Under the pieces are notes generated by a model. The model was not told the origin of the DNA. It saw only the letters and a program-made list of their open reading frames with translations, and did no database searches. From Solea solea (Eukaryota > Chordata > Actinopteri > Pleuronectiformes > Soleidae), in NCBI RefSeq assembly GCF_958295425.1, contig NC_081141.1, positions 14,479,204-14,543,203 on the forward strand: DNA of 64,000 bases. Reading direction: 5' to 3'. Positions within the stretch are counted from its first letter, which is position 1, and every line of letters starts with the position of its first letter. The position numbers and the translations under genes are program-made. Positions 40,291 through 53,000 of this stretch are shown piece after piece.

Positions 40291-40792
40291 ATAATCAATC
40301 CATGGTTTTATTGGACTGTCGGTGTCTGTATCATCTGATTTCAGTGCACCCTTCATAAAACAGCCGTTGTTGCTCCAGGACATTTTCCCGTAAAGGTGAG
40401 AATCGCCATAAGAACCAGATTAGAAGAGAATGCTAACTGGCTAAAGCGCAGTTTGCTAACGAAGTTGTGCTGCTCAGACCACGTTGGCAGAGGAAAATGT
40501 CTCACAAGTTGCTTTTGTTTTCAAACCGAACACAGTAACTATCATTTATCCTCCGGGAAAAGTAAAGTAAACGAATTGTATCTTACTTCCACAAATGAAT
40601 AACAAATATGACATTTATTGTCATTAATGTTGTAATGTGGTAAAGTCCGATAAATCGTGATTATGATGGTACAACTTTTACACATACAGCTTCGGCTGTA
40701 AATGTTGTACTGTCTCCATTGCGATGTTTGTGTACTGTATAATAATGTTCCTTTTAATTTGTTTGTATCATCAGACATTAATTACCACAAAA

Positions 40793-43700
40793 ATGGCTTC
40801 GTTCAAACCTACAAAAGTACTACTGTATCCCAAACTTGGAGAAAAAGTCACACAAGACACGCTGTATTGGAAAAACTACAAGGTGAGTCTATTCTCATGT
40901 ATTCCATTTCTATCACAGACTTTATTTTGGACTCATCCCTTACCTAACAAGACATTATTTTTCCTCCTCCCACAGGCTCCGGTGCAAATAAAGGAATTTG
41001 GAGCAATCACAAACATAGACTTTTCTCCTGTGGCGCCACATAATTTTGCAGTGACTGCATTCACAAGAGTATGTTGGTTTTGCTTGTATTAAATTCATAT
41101 ATTTTTTTCACACTTCAAACTAAATTCACTTCAAAATCGGCCCTGACTGAGCAATTTGGTATTAATAAGGTAGCATTTGTTAAAGATGTGTCCTCATTTT
41201 AACGCTGCTTTCTCTACAGATCCACATTTATGGGCCGTTTTCCCAGGAGCCTGTGAAGACATTTACAAAGTTTAAAGACACAGCGTACTGCGGGAGGTTC
41301 AGGTCAGATGGCCAGCTGCTCGTTGCAGGATGTGAGGACTCTGTTGTCCGTCTATTTGACGTCGGTGGCAAGGTGGCACTCAGGATGTTCAAAGGGCACA
41401 CAAAGTAGGTGTTGATGGTGGTGGTTTACTTTTACTTTTTCCTATTTTCAGTTGAATAGAATCAGTGTAAGAACCACATTGACAGACTCTGTATGTGTTG
41501 TGGTGTTTGCACGTGGATTTTTCCTCTGATATTATGTGACAAAAATAACAGTTTGCAGACCACTCCTCTCACCCACCAGTCTTAGCAGCTGCACAGCACT
41601 AGAGTCTGCTATTGTCAAAGAACTGTTGAATGATGATATCTTGAGTGATCCATCGACTGAATTTCATGATGAGCTCAAGAGTTCTGACAACACACAAACT
41701 GTCATACTGACCTATAAATGTCTCTCAGTGAAAGGTGGCTAATGCATATTTCTTCATCCCTATTAAGGGCTGTTCACGTAGCGGACTTCACGTCGGACAG
41801 GTACCAGATTCTCACCGGTTCAGACGACTACACCTGTCGACTTTGGGATCTTGCAAACGCAGCAGAACTCAACACCTACCAAGAACACACAGATTACATC
41901 CGCTGTGGTGTCACGAGCAAGCTCAACAGAGATCTCTTCATTACTGGTCAGAAGGAAGCTATATTTGTATACTTTTAACAGCCAGTATGCTTTAATCAAC
42001 CAGTGTATGATGTGGCTTTTAGATTTAAGTGACATGACAGCCTAGTATTTTTAAAATTGGATTTCTAACAGTATTTCTTCTCTACGGGCCACAGGATTCA
42101 TAAATAATGTGCAAAAAACTAACATGAGAAAATATTACCTTTACAAACTTGTCAGCTTTAATAATTTATATGCAAAATTTGTATTGGCTGCTAAAAAGTT
42201 CTGAGTAATGAAATTGAGGATCAGGACAAAGTACCTTTCTCTGTGTATGTGTGACTAAATATTTGTTGTCTGATCCTAGGATCATATGACCACACACTGA
42301 AACTGTTTGATGCCAGGGTGAATAAGAGTGTGATGACCATGGACCATGGTCAGCCGGTGGAGAGTGTCCTCCTCTATCCCTCAGAGGGTCTCCTTGTCTC
42401 TGCAGGTAGCCTGCAATATAAACATGATTGTTGTTATTTTCAGTGATGTTCACAGAAAACATCCGAAAACTTTTTTGGACAAATTCTCTCTCTGTAGGTG
42501 GGCGCTATGTGAAAGTGTGGGATCTGCTAAAAGGAGGCCAGCCTCTGGTCTCCCTGAAGAATCATCACAAGACTGTCACCTGTTTGTGTCTCAGCAGCAA
42601 CGGACAGAGACTGCTCTCTGGTTCTCTGGACAGGTATGGGACGGGTGAATGTACAACATGTGCCGTCTGACGTGGCAGACGAATGGAGACAAATCGTAAC
42701 TGTAGAAATCACAGAGGCCACTCTTGTGTAGCGGTTTCATAAATATTTATGATTGAATACTTCAAATTTGAAGTTGATCTAATGCAGAGTTCCGGTTCCC
42801 GTGTCTTTCAGGCATGTAAAGGTGTACAGCACAACCAACTATAAAGTGGTCCACAACTTCGACTACGCCACCTCAATCCTCAGTCTGGCTTTGGCTGTAA
42901 GAAATTTCATTCAACTCTTAATCATCTGTATTCCATTTTTATTTGAAGAGTAGACATGAGTGAAGCATTATTTGTCTTGTACTTGCAACCCCTTTGGATT
43001 TCCTTGTTAAATTGCCATCACAGAGCTCACTTCTCTGTGAGGGATGCGCACAAAAATAGTTTGAATGCCTGACGGTAAAAGTATCAATATATGTTCATGT
43101 TTTTCTTCTCAGCCGGATGACGAGTCCATTGTTGTGGGTATGACCAACGGTATTCTGAGTTTGAAACAGCGGAAAAAACCCGAGGACTCAACGGAACTCT
43201 CTGACCAACAGAGGCGACGGCCGTCATATCGTGTTTTTGTGAAGGGGAAGAACTATGTCCCTAAACAGGTACTTTTTTTCATTTAGAAAAAAAGCAGTAG
43301 CTGTGGTTTAACTGTCTGAGCCACAAAGAGGTCCTTTGAGTCATTGTCCCAAAATGAAGTGTAAGGTCAAGCTGTCTGACACTTACTTCATTTTATCTTG
43401 ACAACTTTTTCCGTGACTCTGGGTTAATTTATTACTCATTTCTCTTGTTTTTTTCAGGATGATTATCTTGTCAGTAAACCAGTGAAACAGCATTTGGAAA
43501 AATATGACAAGCAACTGAAGAAATTTAATGTATCTAAGGCTTTGGATACAGCTCTGGAGGTATATATTTTTTGTTTGTTTTTTTACATTAGCAATGAAAT
43601 TGTATCAGTTGTAATTACTGTGTTGAGGTTTTTAATGTGTTGTTTTTTCAATTTGCAGTATAAAAAAATCTAAATCTATTCCATTCACCTTATCATGTAG

Positions 43701-44316
43701 AGTGGAGTGTTTTATATGGGGAAGCCCCCCACCATTTCTGATGCACAGTGGGGATATTAGTTTATAAGTATATCAATTTCTTTATAGTCATGGACAAGAT
43801 TGAAAAAACCAGAGATCACAGTGGCTGTTGTAAAGGAGCTGGATCGAAGAGGAACGCTGAAGAACGCTCTGGCAGGAAGGGACGAGCAAGGGCTCTCTCG
43901 TATTCTTAATTTCCTCATTGGGTAAGATAAAAAAAGATAAAATCAACTTTGTCACCTCGTGTTGACATCCTGTGTTATACGAAGTCATGCAGAAACATCG
44001 TGACGTTTTGCTGCTTTTATGCAGGAACTTGGTGGACCCCAGGTTTGCTCCTGTCCTTGTTCCAGCGGCTGAGATGATCTTGGACATTTATAAGTCAGTG
44101 ATCGGCCAGTCACCGGTCGTGGACCGACAGCTGCTGCGTCTACAGGAGCTGCTGGAAAAGGAAATTGACTACCAGCAGAACCTTCTGGAGGTGCTGGGCA
44201 TGCTGGACACAATGTTCGCCTCCTCCATCCCGAGGAAGGAAGTGCCCTGCTCCGCCATCAGCAGGTCTAATGGCTTGGCTCAAGGAGAAGCAAGGCCACA
44301 GCTTCAGGCCACCTGA
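40793..44316 (+). CDS. utp15: U3 small nucleolar RNA-associated protein 15
   Basis: Eleven coding exons, all in phase: 40793-40882, 40976-41068, 41220-41404, 41768-41946, 42280-42405, 42498-42633, 42812-42896, 43113-43268, 43458-43559, 43788-43921, 44025-44316, giving 525 aa (human 518). The start [20 protein letters not shown] follows a non-coding exon ending at 40395. The first two thirds are WD40 blades (for example [54 protein letters not shown]); the last third is the helical UTP15 C-terminal domain (about 350-500). In the t-UTP/UtpA complex the protein couples rDNA transcription to 18S pre-rRNA processing in the nucleolus. A poly(A) signal lies at 44682-44687. The neighbours btf3 and arhgef28 match the vertebrate gene order. 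Confidence 0.97.
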
Positions 44317-44827
44317 GGCCTGCAGCAGGAGGAGACACTGCTTTTGGACTGGGCTCGAGACCCATCACAATTCTATAAACCTCTGTTTGAAACGTCAGAC
44401 ACAAACTGACATGTCGGGCTACATGTCACCAAATGTGAGACAAACAAACTAAAGGGGGGTCTCATTTTGGAGTTTTAACACAACATGACTGACGGCACAA
44501 CAGGCGGCATAGAGAACATGCGTCGACTGTATGAGAAATGTGTGGCTGTAAAACGAGGCGTCACTTATACTGGAAGTGTAAATTGCACTTTCAGTAGTTT
44601 GTGCCTCAGTGTGTGCATTGTAAATGTCTGCTTTGATTTTTCATAATATTTGACATTAAGAACTGTTTTATAAGCAAATGAAATAAAATTTTGTAATATT
44701 GAAAGTGACAAATCACAAATGTTTTGTTAAAACTTTTACTGTTAAGCATTTACTCTGCCGCAGCATAACTAGTGACTGGTTTTACAGTTTTGGTACATCT
44801 ATGTGTTTTTGGCTCACAAATAAATAT

Positions 44828-45238
44828 ATAAAATACACCTAATGGAGTGGCACCTGATGTGGTCTCCTACTGCTGTAGCCCATTGGCTTCAAGGTTTGAA
44901 GTGCTTGATGTTCAGAAATAGTCCTCGGTTGTTATTTTAGTTACGATTGGCTTTCTATCATCGCAAACAAGTCTGCAGTCTGGCGATACTCTATCTGCTG
45001 CACTGCACACTGGATTTTCTCTTTTTGGCTCATTCTCTGTAAATCCGAGACATGAATGTGTGTCAAAATCCCAGTGGAATACGAGTCCCTTTAATCCCAT
45101 TCTGATGCTTTCTTTGAACCTCAGTAGGTTGTTGTTTTTTTTGCAGTATCTTAATGCGTTGAGTTGTTGCCACGTGATTGTGTGATTAGATATTTGCATT
45201 TGCAAGCAGTCTGACAGGTGTAACTGAAGGTGGCTGGT
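44828..45238 (-). mobile_element. Tc1-like transposon remnant, utp15-arhgef28 spacer
   Basis: The ends read ACACCTAATGGAGTGGCACC on the left and GACAGGTGTAACTGAAGGTG followed by GCTGGTGAGT on the right, degraded forms of a well-known fish inverted repeat. Minus-strand frame 45205-44912 keeps transposase words (NHTITWQQLNALRY, FKESIRMGLKG, GFTENEPKRENP). The element is internally deleted. The same family marks the ends of the GPCR duplication units. Confidence 0.8.
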
Positions 45239-45356
45239 GAGTAGTTGTTCATATGTCAGTGCATATACAGTACATGTACTTCCAATGGGGCGGTGTGTGC
45301 ATGACGAGAGTGAGTACTGTTTCTTTTTCCTGCCCTCGTCACTGTCTTACCTTTAT

Positions 45357-45371
45357 CCATTAGAGGGCGCT
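45357..45371 (+). promoter_or_regulatory. Candidate CTCF-type site upstream of arhgef28
   Basis: CCATTAGAGGGCGCT fits the vertebrate CTCF core well by eye. It lies about 50 bases before the presumed arhgef28 leader exon and could insulate it from utp15. Motif evidence only. Confidence 0.4.
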
Positions 45372-45399
45372 GTAACTTCAATCACGAACATATGAGGAA

Positions 45400-45646
45400 T
45401 TTGCTTTGCATTGATCAGGAAGGAAAGACCGGCAGAGCGGAGGCGGAGGATGCTGCTCCTGCTGCTCCTGCTGCTGCTTACACTGGAAACAGAAGCAACA
45501 GCTCCACTGACTGCACTGAGCTTTAACACCGACTCTTGAGGGAGGATGAGTCCCAGTTAAAGCCTCTGCTGTCTGCTTCTTTTTTTTGTGTTTTGTTTTA
45601 AACGCACCACCAGGTTTCTTGTGCTGGAGTTGGAGCCTTTGTGAGG
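45400..45646 (+). promoter_or_regulatory. arhgef28: arhgef28 promoter-proximal region and probable non-coding exon 1
   Basis: A GC-richer segment with CTGCTGCTC repeats near 45450-45478 ends in a clear donor GAGG|GTGAGT (exon end 45646). The first coding exon at 46859 starts directly at its acceptor, so an upstream leader exon is required and this is the best candidate. The start site is not defined. Confidence 0.5.
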
Positions 45647-46009
45647 GTGAGTACCTGAGCAGCACTGACGCTTTTCTACAACTCCAGGACAAATACATTA
45701 CATGTTTTTTTTTGGGCGCGAACAGATGCCAATAATGTCTTATCTGTTGTGATGAGTCATGAAGCCAGAATGGCGCTCGTATTTTGAACTTTGACGTTTG
45801 GTCGACATAATTATATCAATAAGTGCTTTTTTTTTGTATAACTACTTAATTATATTTATATCTTTTGCTACTGCCTTTTATATATTTGTGTATTTGCATG
45901 GGGAACAATGTCTTTGTAAAATGGTTGTTTTTGTTTAGACAGTGTTGTGTTCAGTTTAGAAAGTGACCAGTGATGAAGAACAGAGACCTTCAATTGATTT
46001 CCCTCTCTC

Positions 46010-46350
46010 TCCTGGAGACTTACTCTAACCTTAACCATTATAACCACTGACCTAATCCTAACCCTGAACCTAATCTTCACCTTGAAATGTAGTCATTTAC
46101 GTTATGGGGACTAGATTTTTGTCCCCATAAGGACGACAAGTCCCCTTAATGTTTTTGTGTAAACAGATTTAGGTCCCCACAACATAAGGAATACCAGGTA
46201 GACGCACACAGCTGTTAGGACTGCGTTGACTCATTTGGACATTCTATCTAAAGCCTTATCTATGGCCTAAACCACAACCACATCAATTAATGCCTTACCC
46301 TAATCTTAACCTAACCACAAATCACATCTCACTAACCCAAACCAGAGCCA
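46010..46350. repeat. CCTAACC-rich dispersed repeat (two adjoining copies)
   Basis: Runs of CCTAA/ACCCTAA-type words flank 'ggtcccca' and 'gtccccataagga' blocks. Similar stretches recur at 49435-49520, 52580-52640 (as the complement, GGTTAGGGTTAGGG) and 58180-58310, all in arhgef28 introns and often next to CA or GT tracts. It looks like a fish dispersed repeat, not a telomere. Confidence 0.55.
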
Positions 46351-46858
46351 CCGAAATGAGCGGTTTACCTAATTAGTACTGAGCTTTGATCTGAAAAGAG
46401 GACTACTGGAGGCCACACAGAGGTGACAAACAAACAAACACATGCATACATTACACTGCATACTTTCTACATATCATATTTGGGCACACTAGGTTAGGGC
46501 TGTAGGAAGAAACCAGTTAGCTTTGTTTTTAAACGTGTGATTGTACAATGCACAAACATAGATTTTAATTTAATTCATTAATTACATTTTTCACTTAATA
46601 AGGTATTCAAATTAAAAATATATTGGTTGTGTTATTGCCCAGACCTACATTTGGTCTGGTATCATCATTAAAATCATTACACACATCACACTGGTGATCA
46701 AAAGATTATCCTGTCTTGTCAGACAACCTCTGACTCTCTCCACATGGCACAGATGAAGGTTTGATAATCTCCTTTGGATCAAAGGAGCAAACAGAGTAAG
46801 TGAACTAAGCGAAGACTTTTTAATTGTTGCATAATTCCTTTGTTTCATGTCTGTACAG

Positions 46859-47035
46859 ATGGAGCTGAGCAGGAGGAAAGTGCCTTTGTATGTAAGTATT
46901 ATGTCCTCCGGTTTGTTTACAGCCCAGTTGAGCCCAGAGCAGCTTGTTTTCCAGTTAATCCGAAGGGTTTGTTATCGCTCTGGAAAATCTCTGAAAATTG
47001 GGTTTGGAAAGTAGCCAGAGATCAACAGCAGCTTC

Positions 47036-47090
<55 letters not shown>

Positions 47091-50000
47091 AGGATGGAAA
47101 TGATTAGAAATGAGCTTATTCAATGTACAGCTCAGGTTCAACAGTTTGAAGGGGAGGGAGAGTGATTGTACTGGGTAAGGGATGTTGAAGATGGAGCTTC
47201 CTGGCAGCAGCAAAAGAGGAAGACCACAGAGAAGGTTCATGGATGCTGTGAAGGAGGACATGAGCACCGTTGGTGTAACAGAAGACAACACAAATGATAG
47301 GAAATGGTGGTCCACTAACTGATTGTATGTGTGAGACGGCAGATCTGTCACAGAGGTTGATGAGGGCAACGTTGTGAAAGATGTTTCTTTCCCTGTTGAT
47401 CAAACAAGGCCTTTATTGGTCTTTTGATGGAACAATTGTTGGTTTAGCTGTTGGATTATTTGAGCACTGAATCATAGTTTCTCCAGGAAAAAAAATAAAA
47501 TAAACGTATCCATCAGCACAACAGTGACAATGACAGCCTGGCACTTTTGTGTCTAACTAGCAAATCAATAGCTCTGTTATTCATTCACAGTGGTGTTTTT
47601 TGTTTGTATTTGACTTAGTCAGCGTTGGATAGGAACTCGTGTTTGCTCGCAGTTTGATTCGTGATGCATCGGGTCATGGGAAACAGTTGGTTAAGCTGTA
47701 GTCAAACAAGGTATTATACAATATTTTATGGGTTTCATTGAGTAGACACACATTAATAAGAACTAATGCTCTGAAGGTCAAAGACGAGGTACAGTTCAAC
47801 ATTTAGTCAATAATAATTTGACATGTTAAATGATGTTTTCCTTTTTCGTGAGGTTACGTAAAGGTCACTATGCTTTGTTTGTTGATGCTCCGCCTCACAG
47901 CCTTTACATTTAGGGAAGCAATTGCTGTGCATGTTTTCTCCAGATGCCCACAAATGAATGCGCAGATAAATTAGTGAATGCATTTCTGCAGCAGAGGATA
48001 GTTTGCTGCAACACAGAGTGAACTGTTGATTTAACAAGAGTGGCCCACATTTGGCCTACAGTGGCCTTGGAGCAAAAATGCTAACAAGCCTAGCCCAGAT
48101 GCTCACAATGGCCGTGCTAATATGCTGATACATATCAGGTAAATCATATTACTATGTGAGCAAACAACATTTGTTCATGGCATGAAACAAAATAGATTTG
48201 CCTTGCAATTAAAAACAAAATTGTGGGAACACGCAAAATTAATTTGACCAGTTGTTGACAAGAAAAGTTCCACTTCATGGAGGGCTGCAGCTACCACTTC
48301 ATTTTTCTTTATTATCAATTAATCTTTTGGCCACACGGTTAGTGTAGTGGTTAGTACTTTGCATGTACGTGGGTTCTCTCTTCGACAAATTGCACACTCT
48401 AAACTGACCATAGGTGTGAGAGTGGATGGTTGATTGTTAAGCGGTAGAATTAAGCGGTAGAAGATGGATGGATTCATTATTTTCTCGATTCAGTGATGAG
48501 TTGTTTGTTTCATAAAAACGCACAAAATGGCAAACAATGTCGATTGTGTTCCCCCAACCCTCAGAAATGACGACATCCACGTCCAAGTTTTATGGACATG
48601 ATTAGAGTTTGGGTAGAGTACTGGCTCTAGTGTCCAAACTTCCAATTTACACCGTAGATAAATCAGTGACCCGAGAGCAACTCACCCTGAACTTCCTGAC
48701 CTGCACAAGTGTTTTTTGTAAAAAAAAAAAAAAAGTACCAATCAGTGTGCATATCCGTGTGAGTGTTCAGGCCTTTTTCATGTTCCTCTGCCTCTGATCT
48801 AAAGTGTTTTGCCTGTTGGGATCAGTGCAGGTTTCCACAATAGACACTTAAGACATTCCTGTTTTTATTGAGGGGTAATGTTTTATTATACCCTCAAGAG
48901 GAATGCTATCAGGAGATTTGGTGTACTTTAGAGAAAAGTAGAACATTAGAACACCATACTCTAAAAATGAGCCTGCAGCTATGGGAATAGATTTCTTTTC
49001 TTTCTTCTTTTTTTTGCTCTGTGGCATGTTCCTTTATCAATTTGCCCCACAACCTCTCTCACCTTTCTTTGTTACAGGGCCAGGCCAAGGTGTTTGCATT
49101 GCTGGAGGGTTTGGACTCTGTGCCGCTGGATGCAGAGGTCTATATTGTTTTGGAAGGATCCACACTTGTCCATGTCACCAGGGCTCATAGTGATGTCATG
49201 CTCTGCTTTATAGTGCCTGGTACGTGCACAAATATATCTGTATCTGCACATGTACTGTATTTCATTATATGAATGTAAAGTGAAAGGATGGATGGATGGA
49301 TGGATGCTTTCTCTATTTGGCCAATTTATGATGTTAAACGTCCAAGGAGAATTTATCTTGCACAATATCCTCATAAGTCAAACCGCACATACTGACAACC
49401 TCAGGTTTTTTAACTCCATACTGTGTGGAGCAGTGTATCCCTAACCATAACCCTATAAAACTTAATACCAGTTCATTCCAGACCCCTACCATAACCTAAC
49501 CACAATTCATATCTCAGATCTAAACTCAACCAGTTCCTCAGAACTGAGGTTCTGCCTCATTACGACCAGGTTTTGTTCTATTCGAAGACAACTGGTCCTG
49601 ACAAGGTCATTGTTTATCCCAGAAAAGGTCCTAAATAGGTAAGAAATACAAGTAACACAAACACACTCTTGATACATACAGTAGTCTGTGTTGAGGTCTG
49701 GAACGGCACAGAATCTTATCAGCTTCCTCTCAGGAGGGAAGCTGTACCATATAAGCAGTATGTCATCATTAGTGAGCCTCTGTGTAGGCCGACACAGACA
49801 GCAGGAAGTCCTGCAGGCTTGTGCACAAGCCTGATGGAGTAAGCAAAACAGGTCTCGCTGTCTCTCTTTGATTATATGTAAAGAAAAAGGGAGAACATTT
49901 GAATTACATTGGGGCTTTTTCAAGCACTGCGGCATGTAAGGCATTACAAGTAATGAGTTGTTTTGTATTTATGACAGACACTGTGTGTAATTGTACTTGT

Positions 50001-53000
50001 TTGACACGTTATTGTAGTAATCAATTCAATAGAAACAGTGGACTTTCTCCATGCTTTAGAGCTCCTGATGTCACGTGACCCAGTTTGCCCACAGTGCTCC
50101 TGAAAAATGAGCAGCACCAGTGCCAGTTTCAAGCTTTAAGAGTTCAATGCACACTTTAAATCTGCAGAGATCAAGCAAAACATTTTTTTTTTTTAAATCA
50201 CAGAACCTGTCAGACTGAATATATCTAATCCTTACAAAACCCCCGGGGGAATTTCATGAGTATGGAAACAGCTACATTGGGCATTATTCCAGACTTGCGG
50301 CATTGCATCCTCAAGTTTCTGATAAACTTTCCCTCATTCTGCTCCAGAAAACACTTACACGTCACAGTTAAAGCATGTAAAACAAACAAGATATTTAAAA
50401 ATGCATTTTTCTATCATGTCAGTGTGTCTTAAAATACAGTAAGGCTTTACGTACACATACTTTTACATCAGTAAGATGAGTAAAAATGCAATGAGGCAAC
50501 AGGTATTTGTGCCCATGAAGCATCGATGTGGTATGACTGAAAACACAAAGAATGGAAAACTACTGCTCGTTCAGTCTTTTGACAGCATAAACACTTGTTG
50601 CCCCCACCCGCCCCTGAGCTGCTGCTGTATACATACAGACGCCCTGCTCAGTCAATGCTGATATTTGCTTGTTGGCCCATTTTCACTCATGAATGAGTCA
50701 TCATACAGATAGCGTTACAGGCTTTCTGTTCACAAAGACCAAACAGGCAGAATAATAACATCACCAACAAGAAAAACAGAATCGCCAAACCTTACACAGT
50801 GCAGCTTTAAGTTTAGCTTTTGCTGTGTTGTATTTCTCTCTAGGACATAACAAGGCTGAGATGGTCTCTGTCCAGGCCTACCTGTGCTCTAAAACCACAC
50901 CCCTCATCTGGGTGGGCGGAGCCTCACTGGAGTACGTACAAGACGATGCCCAGGTAGGGACAAATAAACACACACATGATCGCATATGGTGCACACAAAA
51001 TAACAGTGTAACTTAGATTTTGTTCTTTGCAAAATGAAAAGTGTTAATTAGGTTTTATGGTATTTGTAAATGAGGGCACCATTATGAAAGATGTTTTCCC
51101 TGGTGATCAGACAAGGCCTGTATTGGTCTTTGGGTGAAACAGTAGTCAGGTTGTTCTTGGATTATTTGAGCACTGAATCATAATTTCACTGGAAAAAAAA
51201 GATTTTTTTTTTTTTTTTTTATAAATGATTAATCTGTTGATCATTTTCTGTATTCATTGATTAGTTGTTTTGTCTGTCAGATGTCAGAAAATGATGGTCA
51301 GTGGTTCCCAAAGTCAAAATGCTAAAGATGGAGGGAAGGGATATACGAGTGATTTCTGTTACATCATTTCTCCACATTTCTACAAGCTGATAAAACAAAT
51401 CTGACATAATATTCACAGGTTTCATCAAATGTATGCTTTTTCTACTGGGTCAGTGATTCAATTACCTCAAGTCATATAATTTCCTATATTTGGCCTGCAG
51501 CAGCTTTTTTCATCACTGCTGTTACCTGTTATCTCAGTTCACATCTTCACGGCTGCTGTTTTCTCAGGACCTCGCAGAGCACCTGGTAATCCACGGACAT
51601 TGCCTGAGCCCCACGGATCACAAAGAGCTCAGGAGCTTCTTCAACGTGGGTCAGGAGAGTTCTCGCTGGGCTATGGATCGCCGCGTGGCTCTGGCCATGG
51701 CCAACCTGGACATCCCTCAGAACTGGAATGTACTGGGGAGCCACAGTGGAGAGGGTGAGCGCAGGATTATCTTACCTTGCCAAACGGCATTGCTGCACAG
51801 ATCTGTTTGATAGTAACAAATTGGTGTTTATTTTCCAAAGAGGGACCTAATTAGTTATTAACATGTCGGTTAATAAGCCAAAATTCTTGAGGCTGTAGTT
51901 ACTGAGCATAGACACAGGTTTAATGACATCTTCATCTGTGTGGCAGGAGAATGTGAACTTTTCAACTCTCATCCACCCTCCTATTTTTTCTCCGCCATCA
52001 TTCCCATTTTCCATGCTCACTGGGCTGAAGTCGGAAGTGAACATGGTCATGTGACCTCCTGTTGAATTCATCAAAGTCAATCAAGCAGCGTGTAATGTGG
52101 TTAATAGAGCCTTTCCAGCTGGAAGTAGCCCTCGGCACATCTCAATAAACCTGTGTGTGTGTGTGTGTGTGTTTGACCACTATGACTACTCGATGCCACC
52201 ATCTGTTTGTATGATTTGAGTGTTTGTGAAGAGCCACCTACATAAATAACAAACTAGATTTAGCACTAATACTGTTATGGCAGTCTGTTTCATCGCAGTG
52301 TCGCCCGCCTAAATGTCTGTGTTTAATTCGATAATGTCACCCATGACATCACTTCTTTGCTGACGCGGTGTGTGACTGAATTTTCAGTCTCCAACTTTTC
52401 TGTGGTGTTTATTACATCAGCATGTTTTCTCTGGAAAAAAAAAAAAGCAATCAAATTCAGCCATAGTAAGCATATGCTTCCTTATGGAATCTCTTCAGGA
52501 ACGCGGGTGGATATTTATATTTATATGCAGAATATCCTTAAACTTCCACTTCAGTAAAGGGCTTTTTGGGGGTGAAGACCTGGTTTTAGATTTACAGTTA
52601 GAACTGGGTTTAGGTTAGGGTTAGGGTAAAGTGCAAACGTGTGTGTGTGTGTGTGTTAGGGTGGGGCTAATGATATTGTTTGTGTGGTCTCACTATGAGT
52701 ACGCTTGAGACTTTTTATTGCTTACTTTATTTGTTTTCGTGTCCTCTTTTTTCCCTTCTCTGCAAAGCACATTGAGTTTCCTTGTGATAAAATGTGCTCT
52801 GTAAGCAAAGTTGCCCTAAGAATAAAAATAAACACACCATTAAATACTGTAAATGTAATTATCTATTAGTTTTGAAGTCTGTTTTTCGAGGTATGCTGTT
52901 GGAAGGAGACACAGAAAAGTGTCTCTTAAAGTGGGTCAGTGGAGCAGAGAGATTCAGAATATATTAATATTTAGGTTAATTATCATGAGGAGGTGGTTGT

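Noticed and set aside
45868..46080. 70-codon minus-strand frame rich in R and V
   Set aside because: Lies in the CCTAACC-type repeat; composition-driven.
52610..52630. TTAGGG-like units suggesting an interstitial telomere
   Set aside because: Only about two units and irregular spacing; fits the dispersed CCTAACC-rich repeat.
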